Below, piece by piece: positions 33,861-47,336 of a stretch of 64,000 nucleotides of DNA. Below the pieces are notes generated by a model that saw only the letters and a program-made list of their open reading frames with translations, was not told the DNA's origin and ran no database searches. Position numbers and translations under genes: made by a program. Location: contig CM053329.1 of assembly GCA_028583605.1 (NCBI GenBank), positions 14,851,729 to 14,915,728 of the forward strand, read 5' to 3'. This stretch comes from Dastarcus helophoroides (taxonomy: Eukaryota > Arthropoda > Insecta > Coleoptera > Bothrideridae). Each line of letters begins with the position of its first letter. Position 1 is the first letter of the stretch.

Positions 33861-35560
33861 AAGCCAATTCAGAACGAAGTTCTTTCAAAGCTTTACTGAG
33901 AACAAATTTCTTCAAAATCTTAACTCAGAAGGAAATTTCACGGAAGCTTTACTCGAAACGGTGCTTTGCTGAATATTCAGATGGAAATTCTGCATAAATC
34001 AGATGGAACTTATACGGAAACGGAATTTTGCTCATGCAGAAGAATATTCTTCACCAATTTAACTTAAAAAGAAGTTCTGCGCCAGCTTCACTCACAAAAA
34101 AAATCCTAGAAAATGTTACCTTAAAGGAAGTTCTATTAGTCTCAGAAGAAAATTCTGAGGAAGTTCTGTTAAAGTCTCGGAGGAAAATTGTGAGGGAGTT
34201 TCACTCAAAAGCTTAATTCAAATCGAAGTTCTTTCAAAGCTTCACTGAGAACAAATTTCTTGGAAATCTCAACTCAGAAGGAAATTTCGCGAAAGCTTTC
34301 TCGGAAGGATACTCTGCTGAGTATACGGTAGAAAGTCCTACGTAAATCAGATGGAAGTTATGCACAAATGAAATTCTACTCATTCAGAAGAAAATTCTTC
34401 GGCAGCTTCACTGAAAAAGAAGTTCTGAGGAAGCTTCACTCACGAGAAAGTTCTCTGAAAATGTTACTTTAAAGGAAGTTCTATTAAAGTCTCAGTAGGA
34501 AATTCTGTTAAAGTCTCAGAAAAAAATTCTGAGGAAGTTTCACACAAAATGTTAATTTAGAACGAAGTTCTTTCAAAGCTTTACTCAGGACAAACTTCTT
34601 CGAAATCTCAACTCAGAAAGGAAATTTCGAGAAAGCTTGCTCGGAAGAATACTCTGCTGAGTATTCAGAAGTAAGTCCTACGTAAATCAGATGGAAGTTA
34701 TGCGAAAATGGAATCCTACTCATTCAGAAGAAAATTTTTCGATGGCTTCCCTTTAAACAAAAGTTTTGCGAAAGTTTCACTCACAAAAAAGTTCCTTAAA
34801 AGGGTCGTCTTAAAGGAACTTCTGTTAAAAGTCTCAGAAATAAATTCTGAGGAAGTTTCACTCAAAAGCTTAATTCAGAACGAAGTTCTTTCAAAGCTTT
34901 CTTAGGTAGGACAACTTTTTTCGAAATATCTACTCGAAAGTTTTGCAAAAGCTTTACTCGAAAAGGTGCTCTATTAAATACTGTGGTGTTTTACTTGGAA
35001 GGTATTTCTCCGAAAGCTTATTCTTTCTCGGAAAAATCCATTCAGAACATAAATTATTTCCAGGCAAAGCTTCACTTCGTTTAGAAGAAAGTTCCATTAA
35101 AAGTTTACTCGAAAATTCTGAGGAAGTTCCACTCAAAAGCTTAATTCAGAACGAAGTTCTTTTAAAGCTTTGCTCAGGACAAATTTTTTCGAAATATCTA
35201 CTTGAAAGTTTTGCTCGAGATGATACTCTGCTGAATACTTAGAAAGAAATTCTTCAGAAATTTCATTGAAGAAGTTCTCTAAAGGTATCATCCGCAAGTA
35301 TTTTCCGTAGTTTTTACGCAAAAATAAAATCTGTCAAAGTTAGCTTCTGGAGAAAGTTCTGTGAAAGCTTCACCTTGAAGGAAAACAATTTTTTGGAATT
35401 TTCACTCGGAACGAAAGTCTTAGAAAAAAATCCTGAGGAAGCTTCTCTCAGAAATAAGTTCTGTGGATGTTCTACTTGGAAGGTTTTTACCGAAAACTCA
35501 TTCTTTCTCTGAAAAATCCATTTTGAACATAAATTCTTTCCAGGCAAAGCTTCACTTTTC
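33560..35560 (+). repeat. GA-rich satellite, block 1
   Basis: Built from GAAGTTCTTTCAAAGC, GGAAATTTC and AACTCAGAAGG words. A higher-order period of about 310-340 bp is seen from the CTCTGCTGA marker (34313, 34650, about 34969, 35226). Open frames rich in Ser, Leu, Lys and Phe are repeat shadows. Confidence 0.8.
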
Positions 35561-36390
35561 AGAAATTTCGAATAAACCGCAACCTAGTCTAACCCAACCT
35601 AACTTCTGAATTCATCATTTGTCGCCACGAATGTTGTTGTATACATTTTTGATATTTTGCGAAATTTCCGCCGAGGAAAGGCCAATGCGCCCGAATGCCC
35701 TTTCCTGTTACCTGCCGGGAGTGGATGTTTGCCTACGTCTGGAACACCGCACTAAACTCCAATTCAACTGCGCGGTTTGGAAGTGTTCCGCTAGATTTAT
35801 CTTTATATTTTATAACCCGAAGGTGTCTCTTGCGGTATATCTTGAAACGACCTGAAATATGCATGTAAGAACGCGACGTCGAGGTATTTTTGGACCAGCA
35901 TCCCACAGTTTATAAAGTTTCGAAAGTTGGGAACACTTCTTTACATATTTCGATTGAGGTTTTTCCTTCAATTTCCCTTCTATTGTATACATAACTATGT
36001 CGCGAATGGAAACGAAAATCTAATCACAAATTTAATTTTTTATTTTATGCAGACACGTTCAATTTTCCGTTCGATCGGTCGAATTCCAAGGGGTAGTCAT
36101 GTGTTGCCCGCGGCGTAATTATTTAAGCAATTTAGATTTAATAGAAATGGGCTGGCGTTGTCCCGAGGCGAATTATCCTAATAATTGGCCCCCGTTCCTC
36201 CGTACGTCATCCTGTCAATAAATTAGCTATAACAGTTTAACCCAATTTATCTTCGGAATGGCCCCATTTTACGAGTTGATTCAATTATTGGGGGCGTTAT
36301 TCGGTTTTTGTTGTTGATTGTTTTCGGAGGGAACGCGAAAGTTAGCTCGTAAAAAACACGACGTTTTGCTAAGATTTTAAATTCTATTTT
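35560..36390. other. Low-copy island, no gene supported
   Basis: Balanced composition between the two GA-rich blocks. Open frames at 35619-35855 and 36247-36444 have no recognisable domain. Likely host DNA into which the satellite expanded, or a large insertion in the satellite. Confidence 0.4.
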
Positions 36391-36450
36391 ATTGTGGGGA
36401 GGCTGCTTTAAATATGGTAAGTCTGGAGGGGCTGCTTTAAACATGGTAAG
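36391..36450 (+). repeat. Two-copy ~28-bp repeat
   Basis: GGCTGCTTTAAATATGGTAAG and GGCTGCTTTAAACATGGTAAG-type units lie side by side at the junction between island and satellite. Each includes GGTAAGT, which matches a splice donor by chance or ancestry. Confidence 0.5.
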
Positions 36451-39400
36451 TCAGGCACGCAGCCAGGACAACACAAACGATGAGATCAGGAGAGAAATGT
36501 TACAGAAAACCATTTCAAATTTCACTGTGGCACCACCCAAAACCAAGACAAAGTATTTTGGAAATTTTACCCACAATCAAAACGAAGTGGTCTGGAGGAA
36601 ACTACTATAAAAACTTCGCTCAGAAGAAAGATTTGTCAAAAGGTTTAATCTTATTTAAAAGAAGCTTCGTTCAGAAGAAATTTCTTTGGAAACTTTACTC
36701 AGAAAGAAATTTTTAAAAAGCTTTATTCAGGAAGTTATGTTAAAGGTTTACTCTTGTTCAAAAGGAGCTTCACTCTGAAAAAAGTTATTTAAAAATTTTG
36801 ACCAAGAGAACATTCTCCTGTCTCCTCTCTCCCTCTCTCTCTCTAGAAAAGAAGCTTTGTGAAAGCTCTACATGAAAGAAAATTCTATAAAAGCTTCACT
36901 GGGGACCATATTCTATTAAAAGTTTAATCGAAGGGAAGCTCTATGGAAGCCTAATTCAGAACGAAGTTCTTTAAATACTCTGCGCAAATTTCTTCGAAAT
37001 CTCGACCCCGAAGGAAGTTTCACGGAAGGTTTACTCGGAACGGTGCTCTGCTGAATACTCAGATGGAAATTCTGCGTAAATCAGATGGAACTTATACGGA
37101 AACGGAATTCTGCTCATTGAGAAGAAAATTCTTCAGCAATTTAACTTGAAAAAGAAGTTCTGCGAAAGCTCCACTCACAAGAAAGTTCCTGGAAAATGTT
37201 GTCTGAAAGGAAGTTCTATTAACGTCTCAGAAAAAATTCCGAGGAAGTTCTGTTAGTCTCAGAGGAAAATTTTGAAGCAGTTTCACTCAAAAGCTTAATT
37301 CAGAACGAAGTCCTTTCAAAGCTTTACTCAGGACAAACTTCTTCGAAATCTCTACTCAGAAGGAAATTTCACGGAAGCTTTAATCGAAGGGGTGCTCTGC
37401 TGAGTACTCAGAAGGAAATTTTACGTAAATCAAATGGAAGTTATGCGGAAATGAAATTCTTCTCATTCAAAAGGAAATTCCTCGTTTGCGTCTCTTTAAA
37501 CAACAGTTTAAAGTTTCACTCACAAGAAAGTTCCCTGAAAGTGTTGCCTTAAAAGAACTTCTGTTAAAAGTCTCAGAAGTGAATTCTGAGTAAGTTCCAC
37601 TCAAAAGATTAATTCAGAACGAAGTTCTTTCAAAGCTTTGCTCAGAACAATTTTTTTCGAAATATCATCTACTCGAAAGTTTTGCAAAAGCTTTACTGGA
37701 AAAGATACTCTGCTGAATACTTAGAAGGAAGTTCTGTGTAAATCAGATAGAAATTACACGGAAATGAAATTCTGCTCATTCAAAAGGAAATTCCTCGGTA
37801 ACTTCACTTAAAAAGAAGTTCTGCGGAAGCTTCACTCACAAGAAAGTTCCTGGAAAGTGTTACCTTAAAGGAAGTTCTGTTAAAGTCTCAGAAGAAAATT
37901 CTGAGGAAGTTCCGTTAAAGTCTCAGAGGATAATTTTGAAGAAACCTCACACGAAAACTTAATTCAGAACTCAGAAAATTCTGAGGAAGTTCTGTTAACG
38001 CCTCAGAAGAAAATTTGAGGAAGTTCTGTTAGTCTCAGAAAAAATTCTGTGGAAGTTTCACTCAAAAGCTTAATTCAGAACGAAGTTCTTTCAAAGCTTT
38101 ACTGAGGACAAATTTCTTCGAAATCTCCACTGAAAGGAAAATTCGCGAAAGCGTTCTCGGAAGGCTACTCTGCTGAGTATTCGGAAGGAAGTTCTACGTA
38201 AATCAAATGGAAGTTATGCGGAAATGAAATTCTTCTCATTCAAAAGGAAATTCTTCGGTAGCTTCTCTTTAACCAACAGTTTTGGGAAAGTTTCACTCAC
38301 AAGAAAGTTCCCTGAAAGTGTTGCCTTAAAGGAACTTCTGTTAAAACTGTCAAAAATAAATTCTGAGGGAGTTCCACCCAAAAGCTTAATTCACAACGAA
38401 GTTCTCTCAAAGCTTTGCTCAGGAAAAACACTTCTCAGAAATTCTATGACACTTCGTTTAGAAGAAAGTTTTGTTAAAAGTTTACTCGAAAATTCTGAGG
38501 AAGTTCCACTCAAAAGCTTAATTCAGAACGAAGTTCTTTCTAACCTTTACTCAGGATAAACTTCTTGGAAATCTCAACTCAGAAGGAAATTTCGCGAAAT
38601 CTTTCTCGGAAGGATACTCTGCTGAGTATTCAGAAGGAAATGTTACGTAAATCAAATGGAATTTATGCGGAAATGAAATTCTACTCATTCAAAAGGAAAT
38701 TCTTTGATAGCTTCTCCTTAAACAACAGTTTTGCGAAAGTTTCACTCACAAGAAAGTTCCCTGAAAGTGTTGCCTTAAAAGAACTTCTGTTAAAAATCTT
38801 AGAAATGAATTCTAAGAAAGTTCCACTCAAAAGTTTAATTCCGATCGAAGTTCTTTCAATGCTTTGCTCAGAACAAATTTTTTCGAAATATCTACTCGAA
38901 AGTTTTGCAAAAGCTTTACTCGAAAAGATACTCTGCTGAATACTTAGAGAGAAATTCTTCATAAATTTCACTAAAGAAATTCTCGAAAGATATCATCCGA
39001 AAGGGAATTTCATTGATTTTACGCCAAAAATAAATCTGTCAAAGCCTAATTCTGGAGGAAGTTCTGTGAAAGCTTCACCCAAAGAAAATTTTTTTTTGGA
39101 ATTTTTACTCAGAAGGAGTCTTAGAAAAAAATCCTCAGGAAACTCCTCTCAGAAATAAGTTTTGTGGATGTTTTACTTGGAAGCCATTTCTCCGAAAGCT
39201 CATTCTTTTCTGGAAAAATCCATTTAGAACATAAATTATTTCCGGTCAAAGTTTCATTTCTCAGAAATTCTATGACACTTCGTTTAGAAGAAAGTTCTGT
39301 TAAAAGTTTACTCGAAAACTCTGAGGAAGTTTCACTCAAAAGCTTAATTCGGAACGAAGTTCTTTTAAAGCTTTGCTCAGGACAAATTTTTTCAAAATAT

Positions 39401-40224
39401 CTACTCGAAAGTTTTGCAAAAGCTTTACTCGAAAAGATACTCTGCTGAATACTTAGAGAGAAACTCTTCATAAATGTCACTGAAGAAGTTCTCGAAAGGT
39501 ATCATCCAAAAGGAAATTCCGTAGTTTTTACACCAAAAATAAATCTGTCAAAGTTTGATTCTGGAGGAAGTTCTGTGAAAGCTTCAGCCTGAGGAAATTT
39601 TTTTTTGGAATTTTCACTCGGTAGGAAAGTCCTAGAAAAAGAGTCTGACGAAGCTCCTCTTAAAAATAAGTTCTGTGGATGTTTTACTTGAAAGGTATTT
39701 CTCCGAAAGCTCATCCTTTCTCGGAAAAATCCATCCAGGCAAAGCTTCACTTCTCAGAAATTCTATGACACTTCGTTTAGAAGTTCAGTTAAAAGTTTAC
39801 TCGAAAATTTTCACTCAAGAGAAAATTCTTCAGAAGATTTCCTCAAGACGAGGACGAAGTTATTCGAAAGCTGTACTAAAAATTATATTAAAGGTTCGTT
39901 GGGGACAATATTCTGTTAAAAATTTACTCGAAAATAAGCTCTTCCTAAGCTTAAAGCAGAAGACAAATTTTGAGTCAGGACGAAGTTCTTCGAAAGCTTT
40001 ACTAGAAAATCTTTTAGAGCTTTACTAGGGACAATGTTCGGTTAAAAATTCACTCAAAAAAAAAAACTGGAAGCTTAGCCAAAAGAAAGGAATCTTAACC
40101 AAAAATAAAAGAAGCTTAATCAAAATGAAAGCTTAAAAAAAGGCAGCTTAACCAAAAAGGAAGTTCTTTGAACCTTTACTCTTCGAAAGCTCAACGACAT
40201 TGCATTCAGAAAAGTACCAGAAGC

Positions 40225-40525
40225 AGTCAGAGGGAAGTTCTTCGGAAGTTTCACTAAGGAAGTTCTTTGGAACTTTCACTAAGGAAGTTCTTCGGAAGTT
40301 TTACTAAGGGAGTTCTTCGGAAGTTTCACTAAGGGAGTTCTTCGGAAGTTCCACTAAGAAAGTTCTTCGGAAGTTTCACTAAGAAAGTCCTTTGGAGCTT
40401 TCACTAAGGAAGTTCTTCGGAAGTTCCACTAAGGGAGTTCTTCGGAAGTTCCACTAAGGAAGTTCTTCGGAAGTTCCACTAAGAAAGTTCTTCGGAAGTT
40501 CTACTAAGGAAGTTCTCTTGAACAC
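40225..40525 (+). repeat. 25-bp tandem array
   Basis: TTCACTAAGGGAGTTCTTCG then GAAGT repeats every 25 bp, about 12 units, with C/T variation at the TTCAC/TCCAC position. It is the most homogeneous part of the GA-rich block. Confidence 0.9.
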
Positions 40526-41164
40526 TATTTGAAAGAAAAATCTGTAGAGCTTTTACACAAAAGGAAAATATGCGCAAGTTTCCGTCTGAAGAAAGTTCCG
40601 AAAAAATTTGTTCTGAAGGAACTTCTGTAATAGCCCTCTGAAGAATAACTTTTTTTTCGAATTTTCCTTAGGTTTGCTGTAAATTGGAAAGGACTGCGGA
40701 AGCTCCACTCAGAATAATAAATTCTGAGGAATTTTTATTTGTAAGTTTTTCTGAAGTTTAACGCAAATGGAAGATCTTTGAAATCTTTACTCAGAGGAAA
40801 TTTCTTCGGAAGCTTGCGAAAACCTCACTCAGAATGGTGCCCTGCTAAAGCTATTCAGGAGGAAGTTCTAAAAAATTTCATTGAGGAACTTCTCTAAGAA
40901 TTCATCTGGAAGAAGTTCTGTGAAATCTTCGGCTTGAACAAAGTTTTTTTTCAGAATGTTCACACTTAAAGGAAGTTTGCATAAAGTTAACTTGGAAAGA
41001 AGATTCGCGGAAGTTTCATTCAGAAGGAAATTCTGCGCAAGTTTTATTCAAAAGTAAGTTCTGCGGAAGTTTCATTCAGAAGAAAGTTCTAAGGAAGTTT
41101 TATTCAGAAGAAAGTTCTGCGGAAATTTCATTTAAAAGAAAGTTCTGCGAAAGCTTGACTTGGA

Positions 41165-44100
41165 ATTTCTAAAAATTCCCCGTTTCCTAGAATGCTTCTT
41201 TTCTATGGAACATCATTAAGAGAAAGGATCTGTTAAAAATTTACTCGCTGGAAGCGCAACTCGAGGAGTTCTTCGGAAGTTTCACTCAAGGCGAAATTGT
41301 TCGACAGTTCTCTTTTTCGAAAGCTCTCTTTTTCGAAAGTTCGCTTTTTCGAAAGCTCGCTTTTTCGAAAGCTCGCTTCTTCGAAAGGTTTACCAAAAGA
41401 AAAATTATTTTAAAGCGCCATAGAAAGAGGTTATGTAAAATTTTATTCGGAAAGAAGTTCCCCGAAAGGTTCACTCAGAAGTGCTTTGGAAGCTTTACTC
41501 AAAGCCAAATACTTCGAAAGCTTAACTCGAAAGAAACTTTTGCAAAAGTTTGATGGGTTGTTCTATGGAAACAATTTAACAAAAGAGAAGCTTTACAAAG
41601 AGGAAGTTCTTCAAAAAGTTGTCTCTGAAGAGTTTTCTTCAACTTTTCCGAGAAACCAAATCCAGCGAAGGTTTTACTCGGAAGGAAGTTCTATGAAGAG
41701 GAAGAGTTGATGAATTTTTACTCAAAAGGATGTTGAATTGTATTCAAAAGAAAGTTCCTCGAAAGCTTCAGTCGGAAGTTCTTTCCAAGCTTTACTCAAA
41801 ATTAAGTATTTAGAAAGCCTAACTCAACAAAATAACTTAATGTTGGTGAATTTTCACTTAACAGAATGTTGAATTTTATTCAAGAGAAAGTTCCCTGAAA
41901 GTTTCCTTCGGAAGTTCTTTCCAAGCTTTACACTAAACTAAGTTCTTCGAAAGCTTAACTCAAAAGTAACATTTGGTAGAAGATTGTGGGGTTATTCTAC
42001 GGAAACAATCGAAATAAATAGAAGCTTTACAAAGGGAAAGTTCTTTAAAAAGTTGTTGCTGAAGAAAATTTTGTTTAACTTTTTCGCCAAACGAAATCCA
42101 GGAAAGCTTTTACTCGGGAAGAAGTTCTATCGAGAGGAAGTCTTGATGAACTTTTACTCAAAAGGCTGTTGAATTTTTACCCAAAAAGCTGCTGAATTTT
42201 ATCTAAAAGAAAGTTCCCCAAAAGCTTTATTCAGAAGGAAGTTCTTTGAAAGCTTTACTCGGGGGGAAATTCTTCGAAAGCTTGTGGAAACTTTACTCGA
42301 AACGGTGATCTACTAAAGCATTTACGAGGAAGTTCTTATAAAGTTTCACTGAGGAAGTTCTCTAAGACTTCATCTGGAAGAAGTTCTGTGAAATCTTCGG
42401 CACGAACAGCGAACCTTTTCGGGAAACGAAATCTAGGGAAGGTTTTACTCGGAAAGAAGTTCTATGAAGAGGAAGTCTTGATGAATTTTTACTCAAAAGG
42501 CTGTTAAATTTTTACCCAAAAGGCTGTTGAATTTTATCTAAAAGAAAGTTCTCCGAAAGCTTTATCAAAAGGAGGTTCTTTGAAAGCTTTAATCAGGGAG
42601 AAATTCTTCGAAAGCTTGTGGAAACTTTACTCGAAATGGTGATCTACTAAAGCATTTAGGAGGAAGTTCTTATAAAGTTTCACTGAGGAAGTTCTCTAAG
42701 ACTTTATCTGGAAGAAGTTCTGTGAAATCTTCGGCACGAACAACGAACCTTTTCGGGAAACGAAATCTAGGGAAGGTTTTACTCGGAAAGAAGTTCTATG
42801 AAGAGGAAGTCTTGATGAATTTTTACTCAAAAGGCTGTTAAATTTTTACCCAAAAGGCTGTTGAATTTTATCTAAAAGAAAGTTCTCCGAAAGCTTTATC
42901 AAAAGGAGGTTCTTTGAAAGCTTTACTCAGGGAGAAATTCTTCGAAAGCTTGTGGAAACTTTACTCGAAATGGTGATCTACTAAAGCATTTAGGAGGAAG
43001 TTCTTATAAAGTTTCACTGAGGAAGTTCTTTAAGACTTTATCTGGAAAAAGTTCTATGAAATCTTCGGCATGAACAAAGTGTTTTTTTTTTTCAAAAGTT
43101 TCACTCTTAAGGAAGTTTGCAGTAAGTTAACTTGGAAAGAAGATTCGCGGAAGTTTCATTCAGAAGGAAATTCCGCGCAAGTTTCATTCGGAAGTAAGTT
43201 CTGCGAAAGTTTCATTCAGAAGTAAGTTCTAAGGAAGTTTTATTCAGAAGAAAGTTCTGCGGTAATTTCATTTAAAAGAAAGTTCTGCGGAAATTTCATT
43301 TAAAAGAAAGTTCTGCGAAAGCTTTACTTGGAATTTCTAAAAGTTCCCCGTTTCCTAGAATGCTTCTTTTAGTACAAATCATTTCATACTCATTCTATGG
43401 AACTTCATTAAGAGAAAGGTTCTGTTAAAAATTTACTCGCTGGAAGCACGACTCGAGGAGTTCTTCGGAAGTTTCACTCAAGGCGAAATTGTTCGACAGC
43501 TCTCTTTTTCGAAAGCTCTCTTTTTCGAAAGTTCGCTTTTTCGAAAGCTCGCTTTTTCGAAAGGTTTACCAAAAGAGAAATTCTTTTAAAGCGCCATAGA
43601 AAGCGGTTATGTGAAATTTTATTCGGAAAGAAGTTCCCCGAAAGCTTCACTCAGAAGTGCTTTGAAAGCTTTACTCTAAGCCAAGTACTTCGAATGCTTA
43701 ACTCGAGAGAAACTTTTGCAAAAGTTTGTTGGGTTGTTCTGCGGAAACAATCTAAGAAAAGAGAAGCTTCACAAAGAGGAAGTTCTTCAAAAAGTTGTCT
43801 CTGAGGAGTTTTGTTTAACTTTTTCGCGAAACGACATCCAGGGAAGGTTTTACTCGAAAAGAAGTTCTATGAAGAGGAAGTGTTGATGAATTTTTACTCA
43901 AAAGGCTGTTGAATTTATAGCCAAAAGTCTGTTCAATTTTATTTAAAAAAAAGTTCTCCGAAAGCTTTATCAAAAGGGGGTTCTTTGAAAGCTTTACTCA
44001 GGGGGAAATTCTTCGAAAGCTTGCGGAAACTTTACTCGGACTGGTCCTCTACTGAAGCATTCAGGGGAAGTTCTTCAAACGTTTCATTGAGAAAGTTTTC

Positions 44101-44640
44101 GGAAGACTTCATCTGGAAGAAGTTCTGTGAAATCTTCGGCATGAACAAAGTTGTTTTTCAGAATTTTCATTCTTAAAGAATGTTTGCAGAAAGTTAACTT
44201 GGAAAGATGATCTGCAGAAGTTTAATTCAGAAGGAAGTTCTGCGGAAGTTTCGTTCGGAAGGAAGTTATGCGAAAGTTTCATTCGGAAGGAAGTTCTGCG
44301 GAAGTTTCATTCAGAAGGAAGTTCGGCTGAAGTTTCATTCAAAAGAAAGTTCTGCGGAAGTTTATTTCAAGGAAGTACTTCGAAAGTTTCATTTGGTTTC
44401 TCTAAAAGTTCCCCGTTTTCTAGATTGCTTCATTTAGTGCAAATCATTTCATGGTAATTTTACGGAACTTAATTTAGAAGAAGATTCTGTTAAAGATTTA
44501 CTTGGTGGAAGCGCGACTTGAGAAGTTCATCGGAAGTTTTACTCAAGGCGAAATTGTTCGAAAGCTCTCTTTTTCAAAGGCTCTCTTTTTTGAAAGTTCG
44601 CTTTTTCGAAAGATTTACCAAAAGGGAAATTCTACTAAAG
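41165..44640 (+). repeat. ~2.2/1.1-kb higher-order repeats of the GA-rich satellite
   Basis: The cluster CTCTCTTTTTCGAAAG with GTTCGCTTTTTCGAAAG follows the TTCCCCG marker in all three copies (about 41310, 43500, 44565). The first two copies are 2166 bp apart and the third follows after 1066 bp. Inside the longer unit a 340-bp segment is tandemly duplicated (42413-42752 and 42753-43090). Confidence 0.75.
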
Positions 44641-44929
44641 CGCCATAGAAGGAGGTTATGTAAAATTTTATTCGGAAAGAAGTTCCCCGAAAGCTTCACT
44701 CAGAAGTGCTTTGGAAGCTTTACTCAAAGCCAAGTACTTCGAAAGCTTAACTCTACAGAAACTTTTGCAAAAGTTTGATGGGTTGTTCTGTGGAAACAAT
44801 TTAACAAAAGAGAAGCTTTACAAAGAGGAAGTTCTTCAAAAAGTTGTCTCTGAAGAGTTTTGTTCAACTTTTTCGGGAAACGAAATCCAGGGAAGGTTTT
44901 ACTCGGAAAGAAGTTCCATAAAGAGGATG

Positions 44930-45590
44930 TGTTGACGAATTTTTACTCAAAAGGATGTTGAATGGTATTCAAAAGAAAGTTCCCCGAAAACTTCACTCAG
45001 AAGTTCTTTCCAAGCTTTACTCAAAGCTAAGTATTTTATCTAATTCAACAAAAAAAAGATTTATGTTGATGAATTTTTACTCAGCAGGATGTTGAATTTT
45101 ATTTAAAAGAAAGTTCCCCGAAAGCTTCCCTCGGAAGTTCTTTCTGAGATTTACTCTTCGAAAACTTAACAAAAAAAAACTTTGGTGATGAATTTTTACT
45201 CAAAAGGATGTTGAACTGTATTCAAAAGAAAGTTCCCCGAAAGCTTCACTCAGAAGTTCTTTCCAAACTTTACTCAAAGCTGAGTATTTCGAAGGCCTAA
45301 TTCAACAAAAAAAAAACTTTGTTGATGAATTTTTACTTAACAGGATCTTGAATATTATTCAAGAGAAAATTCCCCGAAAGCTTCCCTCGGAAGTTCTTTC
45401 CGAGCTTTACACCAAACGAAGTACTTCGAAAGCTTAACTCAACAAAAAAATAAAAGTTTGTTGATGAATTTTTACTCAAAAGGATGTTGAATTTTATTCA
45501 AGAGAAAATTCCTAGAAAGCTTCACCCGGAAGTTCTTTAGTTACTCCGAACTAAATACTTCGAAAGCTTAACTCAACAAAAAAAAACTTT
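44930..45590 (+). repeat. ~131-bp tandem subarray
   Basis: GATGAATTTTTACTCA near 44935, 45066, 45188, 45325 and 45462 marks five units of 122-137 bp ending the GA-rich block. Confidence 0.75.
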
Positions 45591-47336
45591 AATTTTGAGA
45601 AACTGGTCGATAATTTGGGATTTTTTTGATTATTTGAAGAAATTCGAGTTTCCAAGTTTCGTGTAAACGATCAAAAACTGTCATGTTACATTTGAACGTA
45701 ATCTTACCAAAGACCCACTGACGTTTAGCAGAAACGGTCACTGAACAAGTCCAGAGACTTGATTCTAATGCAGGCACCAGTAAATTTGAGCAAGTTTTGC
45801 TTACCAAGGATCGTTTTCGATCTTGTTAAATCTCGTCAGTTTGGCTGTTAAATCTCGCCAATTTGGCATACCCAAGTCAAACCTGACAAGTGCCTCGGTC
45901 CTGAATTGAGATTTCTTTTTTTTTTACAAAATTTTCCCTTCAACGTATGGGATGGTCCAACGAAAACGCAACAGGAGTTAGAAATGTTTTCAGAAAAATG
46001 CAAAATAATCCTGCCTGTAGGAAAAAGATCTTTTTTGATATGTATTTTATAGCAACCCTCTGGTTGAGGGGTTAAACCCCTATAAATACGTGAGAGTTTT
46101 AAAGGTAAATAAAATATTTTCTTTAATTGCCTCCGCGGTGACTCCACGTCTCTATAATGTTTCATTTTAATTGAAACAAAGTGGCCACTTACACAACTTA
46201 CAAAAACACAAATAAAACGAAGATTTCCCGTCTTATGAGCGCCTTCCATATTGTGTTTTACGAGTCGGTTTTATGTTTTCAAGCTTAACTAGCTCAGTAT
46301 GCAATAAGCATAATGGAAGCCATCATTATTTTTCTAGCATCTGACTGCTTCGACGATAAAACATATATTTTTACAACTTCGGTAAACTCACCTGGGATAT
46401 TTTGATCTAGTTTAAGGGAAGCTTCTTTCGCTGCTAGATTGGATGAATTTTTCCGACTCGATAAGTTCGCGATGTATTAAGCTGAATCCACCCCAATAAA
46501 AATTTGTATTGCGCTTTGTATTGTCACCAAAGTTAGATTAAATTCAAGGTTTCTCTTTCGCATTTAAAGAGTTTAAGACAAACGAATTCAGTGCAACGCA
46601 CAAATGAGTACAATGCACAAACGCGTACAAAGCACAAACTACTTACACCTCAAAATAAGTGGTCTTTGCCAAAAAACTTGTTTTTCAAATTTCGGACACG
46701 CACTACGAATTTTAATTGACGTGGATCCGGCTTTAGACCTGTGAAGCGTTTTCAGATCAAAAGAATGAGTCGAAAAAGTCGAGATTTAAATTTATAGTTA
46801 ATTGGGTGAATGCGCCGGGCGCCGCGAATAAAAATAAAAACTTCAGTTGCAGACAAACTGGCGTAAGCGGCTTAAGGGATTAAAAAAGTGCAAGCTTATT
46901 CACTCAGCTACTGTTAACCAGTTGAGAGTTGAAGTTTTTCAATTCAAGCGCCAAAGCTGTAGAGATAATAATGCAACGAAGTTGCGCTATTTATTTAAAA
47001 GACTAACGAGGCGTACACACCAACGGATTTTCTTTGTATTTTTGTTATAAATGCTCATTTTATGCTTGATTTATGATGGTCGGTGGATAAAGCGAGATTT
47101 TATTTAAATACATCCACATTTAGATTACATTTTTTGTGTGTGGTTGAAACAAAGGACGTGAAATGTGAAAAGTACAACTCCCAACAGTTTGAAGTGAAAA
47201 ATTTCGTCATAAAATGAGTTACATACCAAGTGTTGCAAAGGTACTGAATGATGACATACCTGAAATAAAAATAAAACGTAATTAGTGAAGTTGCACACCC
47301 AATCCTAAAATTATTATTATTATTATTAGGTGTTAG
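45591..47336. other. Low-copy island with small repeats
   Basis: Balanced composition. A 22-bp motif GTTAAATCTCG-C-TTTGGC is duplicated at 45824-45868, and a 17-bp unit (GTACAATGCACAAACG-like) is present three times at about 46590-46640. A 133-codon minus-strand frame (45848-46249) has no recognised domain and overlaps a promoter-like stretch, so I do not call it a gene. Confidence 0.4.
46020..46130 (+). promoter_or_regulatory. LTR-like or pol II promoter-like stretch
   Basis: CCCCTATAAATACGTGAG (TATA-like) is followed about 35 bp later by AAATAAAAT (polyadenylation-like), the compact order seen in many LTRs. Ends and target duplication could not be defined, so the LTR interpretation is tentative. 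Confidence 0.25.

Larger units (their letters stand above)
36600..45590 (+). repeat. GA-rich satellite, block 2
   Basis: About 9 kb. In 37.0-39.5 kb the CTCTGCTGA marker recurs every 310-510 bp (37048, 37396, 37708, 38169, 38617, 38929, 39439). From 40.6 kb a second variant dominates, with GAATTTCTAAAA-TTCCCCG at 41165, 43331 and 44397. Some open frames exceed 100 codons only because the GAAGTTC-type words lack stops in one register. Confidence 0.8.

Noticed and set aside
35578..35610. Telomere-like CCTAA/CTAACC words
   Set aside because: Only two or three degenerate words, no tandem array.
40225..40525. CRISPR-like array
   Set aside because: 25-bp units are contiguous without unique spacers, and the DNA is eukaryotic.
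34028..45000. Ser/Lys/Leu/Phe-rich frames up to 124 codons in the GA-rich region
   Set aside because: Repeat words without stops in one register; frames shift with every indel between units.
33560..45590. Heat-shock elements in the GA-rich satellite
   Set aside because: GAA and TTC words are abundant but the spacing is one base (TTCGGAA) or zero (TTCGAA), not the two-base nGAAnnTTCn pattern.
46847..47050. 67-codon plus-strand frame as a small basic protein gene
   Set aside because: No domain, no conserved start context and no support from neighbouring sequence.
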